A DNA stretch of 7,907 nt from UBA5336 sp038522375 (GTDB lineage: Bacteria > Pseudomonadota > Alphaproteobacteria > Caulobacterales > Hyphomonadaceae). Location: contig JBCBKE010000099.1 of assembly GCA_038522375.1 (NCBI GenBank), positions 1 through 7,907 of the forward strand, given 5' to 3'. Position numbers and translations under genes: made by a program. Under the pieces are notes generated by a model. That model did not search any database, had not been told where the DNA came from, and saw nothing but the letters and a program-made list of their open reading frames with translations. Positions 6,221-7,907 of this stretch are shown one piece after another. Every line of letters starts with the position of its first letter. The first letter of the stretch is position 1.

Positions 6221-6711
6221 CAGAACGTGCCATTCGCCCGGCCAGCCCAGCGTACGGGCCAGCAATCGCGGCCCTGAACAATCGGGTGTTCGACGGTCCG
6301 GACGAGGCAAAGATCATCGAACGTCTCCATGGCGACGGCGATCTCCTGCTCTCCTGGGTCCTGGCTGATGATGATAACATCATCGGACATATCGCTTTTT
6401 TTCGGATCCTGATCGATGGTGAGGATATTGCCGCAGGCCTTGGTCCAATGTCTGTTGCGCCCGGCCATCAGCGCCACGGACACGGTTCTGCCCTTGTTCG
6501 TGCCGGGCTGGCCGCGCTCCGCCCACAGCATCGCCCGATCGTCTTTGTCCTCGGTCATCCGCAGTTTTACCCCCGCTTTGGCTTCGACATGGCGCTGACA
6601 ACCCTGTTCGAAGCGCCCTGGTCAGGCCCTGCTTTCATGGCAAAGCGCCTGCGGGACGATGCGCCGACGGAAGGCGTGCTCACCTATCCCAGCGCTTTTT
6701 TGGGCGGTTGA
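6217..6711 (+). CDS. GNAT-family N-acetyltransferase, YhbS-like
   Basis: The 164-residue protein has the GNAT fold. The acetyl-CoA pyrophosphate-binding loop is visible as VAPGHQRHGHGSALV (80-94), with the Q85-x-x-G88-x-G90 pattern, followed by the helix RAGLAAL. IIGHIAFFRI (55-64) and VLGHPQFYPRFGF (111-123) match the YhbS-type group (COG3153), in which the second segment is usually VLGDPxYYxRFGF. The substrate is unknown: small molecules, peptides or protein N-termini are possible. It begins inside the fmt stop (ATGA) and ends 11 bases before truA, whose Shine-Dalgarno overlaps its stop codon. So it is very probably transcribed with fmt and truA, but that does not show a role in translation. 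Family assignment is firm; function is open. Confidence 0.9.
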   Translation: MTERAIRPASPAYGPAIAALNNRVFDGPDEAKIIERLHGDGDLLLSWVLADDDNIIGHIAFFRILIDGEDIAAGLGPMSVAPGHQRHGHGSALVRAGLAALRPQHRPIVFVLGHPQFYPRFGFDMALTTLFEAPWSGPAFMAKRLRDDAPTEGVLTYPSAFLGG

Positions 6712-6722
6712 GGGGTGCTTGA

Positions 6723-7478
6723 ATGCCCCGCTTCAAACTGACGATCGAATATGACGGCCGCCCCTATGCGGGCTGGCAACGGCAGGCAACGATGCCCACA
6801 GTGCAGGGCGCCTTGGAGCAGGCCTGTGAGGCGATCAACGGCGCGCCGGTGGTCGTGTCTGGTGCAGGAAGAACGGATTCCGGTGTCCATGCCCGCGGAC
6901 AGGTGGCCCATATCGATTTCACCAAGCCAATTGCCGTGCGCAAGGTCGCTGACGCCTTGAACGCCCATCTCCGTCCAGCACCCATCGCCATCCTCAAGGC
7001 GGAGGCGGTGGAGGAAACGTTTGACGCGCGATTTTCCGCCACTGGGAGACACTACCGGTACAGGATCATCAATCGCCGGGCATCCCTTACCCTTGACCGC
7101 GGGCTCGCCTGGCGTGTCCCGATGGCGCTGGATGCCGATGCAATGCACGCGGCAGCCCAGGCCCTCATCGGCCATCATGACTTTTCGACATTTCGGGACT
7201 CCGAGTGCCAGGCGACCTCACCGGTCAAGACCCTGGACACCATCGCCGTGGCACGGACGTCCAGCGAAATCGCAGTCACCTGCGCAGCGCGCTCCTTCCT
7301 GCATCGACAGGTCCGATCCATCGTCGGCAGCCTGGTTGAGGTGGGACGCGGACGGGAACCCGTTTCATGGATAGCCGAAATCCTGGCAGCGACCGATCGG
7401 ACCCGTTGCGGACCTGTTGCACCCGCCGACGGGCTCTACCTGATGGGCGTGGACTATGGGATTGCTAATCCCGAGTGA
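6723..7478 (+). CDS. truA: tRNA pseudouridine(38-40) synthase
   Basis: The enzyme converts uridines at positions 38-40 of the tRNA anticodon stem-loop to pseudouridine, which supports accurate decoding. The 251-residue length is typical. Near the N-terminus, YDGRPYAGWQRQ (10-21) is the family signature, and GAGRTDSGVHARGQ (47-60) holds the catalytic aspartate D52. Further conserved parts are RHYRYRI (109-115, with an active-site tyrosine, likely Y113), HHDFSTFRDS (151-160) and FLHRQVRSIVGSLVEVGRG (192-210). GAGGGG (6710-6715), which overlaps the stop of the preceding acetyltransferase gene, lies 7 bases before the ATG, so translation should be coupled to that gene. The stop lies inside the 3' end of the convergent minus-strand gene, leaving no room for a terminator between them. 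Confidence 0.97.
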   Translation: MPRFKLTIEYDGRPYAGWQRQATMPTVQGALEQACEAINGAPVVVSGAGRTDSGVHARGQVAHIDFTKPIAVRKVADALNAHLRPAPIAILKAEAVEETFDARFSATGRHYRYRIINRRASLTLDRGLAWRVPMALDADAMHAAAQALIGHHDFSTFRDSECQATSPVKTLDTIAVARTSSEIAVTCAARSFLHRQVRSIVGSLVEVGRGREPVSWIAEILAATDRTRCGPVAPADGLYLMGVDYGIANPE

Positions 7479-7907
7479 TACGCGCAGCGCCGCGTCCGAG
7501 GGCGAGGGCCTTGATCGCGCCTCGAAACGTTCGCACTTCCTGCTCAGTCCAGTTCGCCCTGACCAGGGCATTCCGCAGATTGTTCCGCATCAAGGGTGTC
7601 TTTTCCGGCGGATAGAAAAATCCGGCTCGCTCCAACTCGGTCTCGAAGTGTTCGAACATGCGAATGAGATCGGCGCGGCTCGCAGGCGGCTCGATGGATG
7701 CTTCGAAGACCGCCGGCAGACCCGCATTCGCCTGCCATGCGGCGCTGAACACTCCGACGGCCTGGGCCAGGTTCAAAGATGAAAAGGCCGGGTTCACGGG
7801 ATAGGTCAGGATGGTATCGGCGACCGCGACGTCCTCGTTCGACAGACCCGATTTCTCCCCACCGAACAGGACAGCGCCGGCGATGCCGGGGGTCCGCAGC
7901 GCGTTGG
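7465..7907 (-). CDS. Partial TrmJ-like tRNA methyltransferase (SPOUT, TrmH family group 1); N-terminus outside window
   Basis: An open frame enters from the right edge and ends at TAG (7465-7467), giving about 146 C-terminal residues. They include the SpoU/SPOUT motif 2 segment LFGGEKSGLSNEDV and motif 3 segment YPVNPAFSSLNLAQAV, which form the knotted S-adenosylmethionine-binding site. A C-terminal extension follows with MFEHFETELERAGFF, LMRNNLRNAL and TFRGAIKAL, typical of TrmJ and related TrmH-group-1 proteins rather than of shorter SpoU enzymes. TrmJ methylates the 2'-O of nucleotide 32 in certain tRNAs. Roughly the first 40 percent of a usual-length protein is missing, so the exact subfamily is not certain. 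An apparent start at 7797 is an internal GTG, and the protein plainly continues beyond it. The gene converges on truA with a 14-base overlap of the two 3' ends. Confidence 0.9.
   Translation of the reverse strand, partial: NALRTPGIAGAVLFGGEKSGLSNEDVAVADTILTYPVNPAFSSLNLAQAVGVFSAAWQANAGLPAVFEASIEPPASRADLIRMFEHFETELERAGFFYPPEKTPLMRNNLRNALVRANWTEQEVRTFRGAIKALALGRGAARITRD

Noticed and set aside
5884..6558. 224-codon minus-strand open frame across fmt and the acetyltransferase gene
   Set aside because: It is antisense to two clear genes and its product shows no recognisable domain.
7465..7797. Complete 110-residue minus-strand protein starting at 7797
   Set aside because: The start is an internal GTG. 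The frame stays open to the window edge and the upstream part carries the SPOUT motif LFGGEKSGLSNEDV, so it is the end of a longer gene.
1..7907. Mobile elements, CRISPR arrays, tRNA or rRNA genes, long repeats
   Set aside because: No transposase, direct-repeat array, tRNA-like fold or duplicated stretch was seen on reading both strands; coding sequence fills nearly the whole window.

Overview
This is an ordinary chromosomal segment, most likely from an alphaproteobacterium. The evidence is high-GC coding DNA, Shine-Dalgarno-led starts, alphaproteobacterial-looking Def and RmuC proteins, and the order rmuC-def-fmt-truA, which I recall from several alphaproteobacterial groups. The lineage is inferred from protein character and gene order. 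It was not tested by a search.

Layout. The left edge (1-1159) holds two minus-strand genes: a small two-helix membrane protein that runs off the window, and a crotonase-family enzyme that looks like a dienoyl-CoA isomerase of unsaturated fatty acid beta-oxidation. A 143-base divergent gap separates them from the plus-strand genes. First on that strand is a two-gene unit (1303-3089) with an ATGA overlap: a DUF4197-type lipoprotein and an alpha/beta hydrolase. Then comes rmuC (3182-4549), and after it the protein and RNA maturation genes def (4631-5152), fmt (5279-6220), a YhbS-like GNAT acetyltransferase (6217-6711) and truA (6723-7478). At the right edge a minus-strand TrmJ-like tRNA methyltransferase gene converges on truA. 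Its end overlaps the end of truA by 14 bases, and its start lies outside the window.

How the genes fit together. fmt formylates initiator Met-tRNA and def removes that formyl group from new proteins, so the two act at opposite ends of translation initiation. truA and the TrmJ-like gene both modify tRNA. The GNAT gene is tightly packed between fmt and truA (4-base overlap on one side, 11-base gap on the other), so it is very probably co-transcribed with them. RmuC is a predicted nuclease-fold DNA maintenance protein.

I see no mobile element, CRISPR array, RNA gene or large repeat, and no clearly novel system. The points most worth a second look are the lack of a Shine-Dalgarno sequence before def (possibly a leaderless message), a 41-codon ORF filling the def-fmt gap and ending in an ATGA overlap with fmt, the acetyltransferase inserted in the fmt-truA unit, the lipoprotein/hydrolase pair, and the truA/trmJ 3' overlap. 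There is no stretch of more than about 150 bases without a gene.
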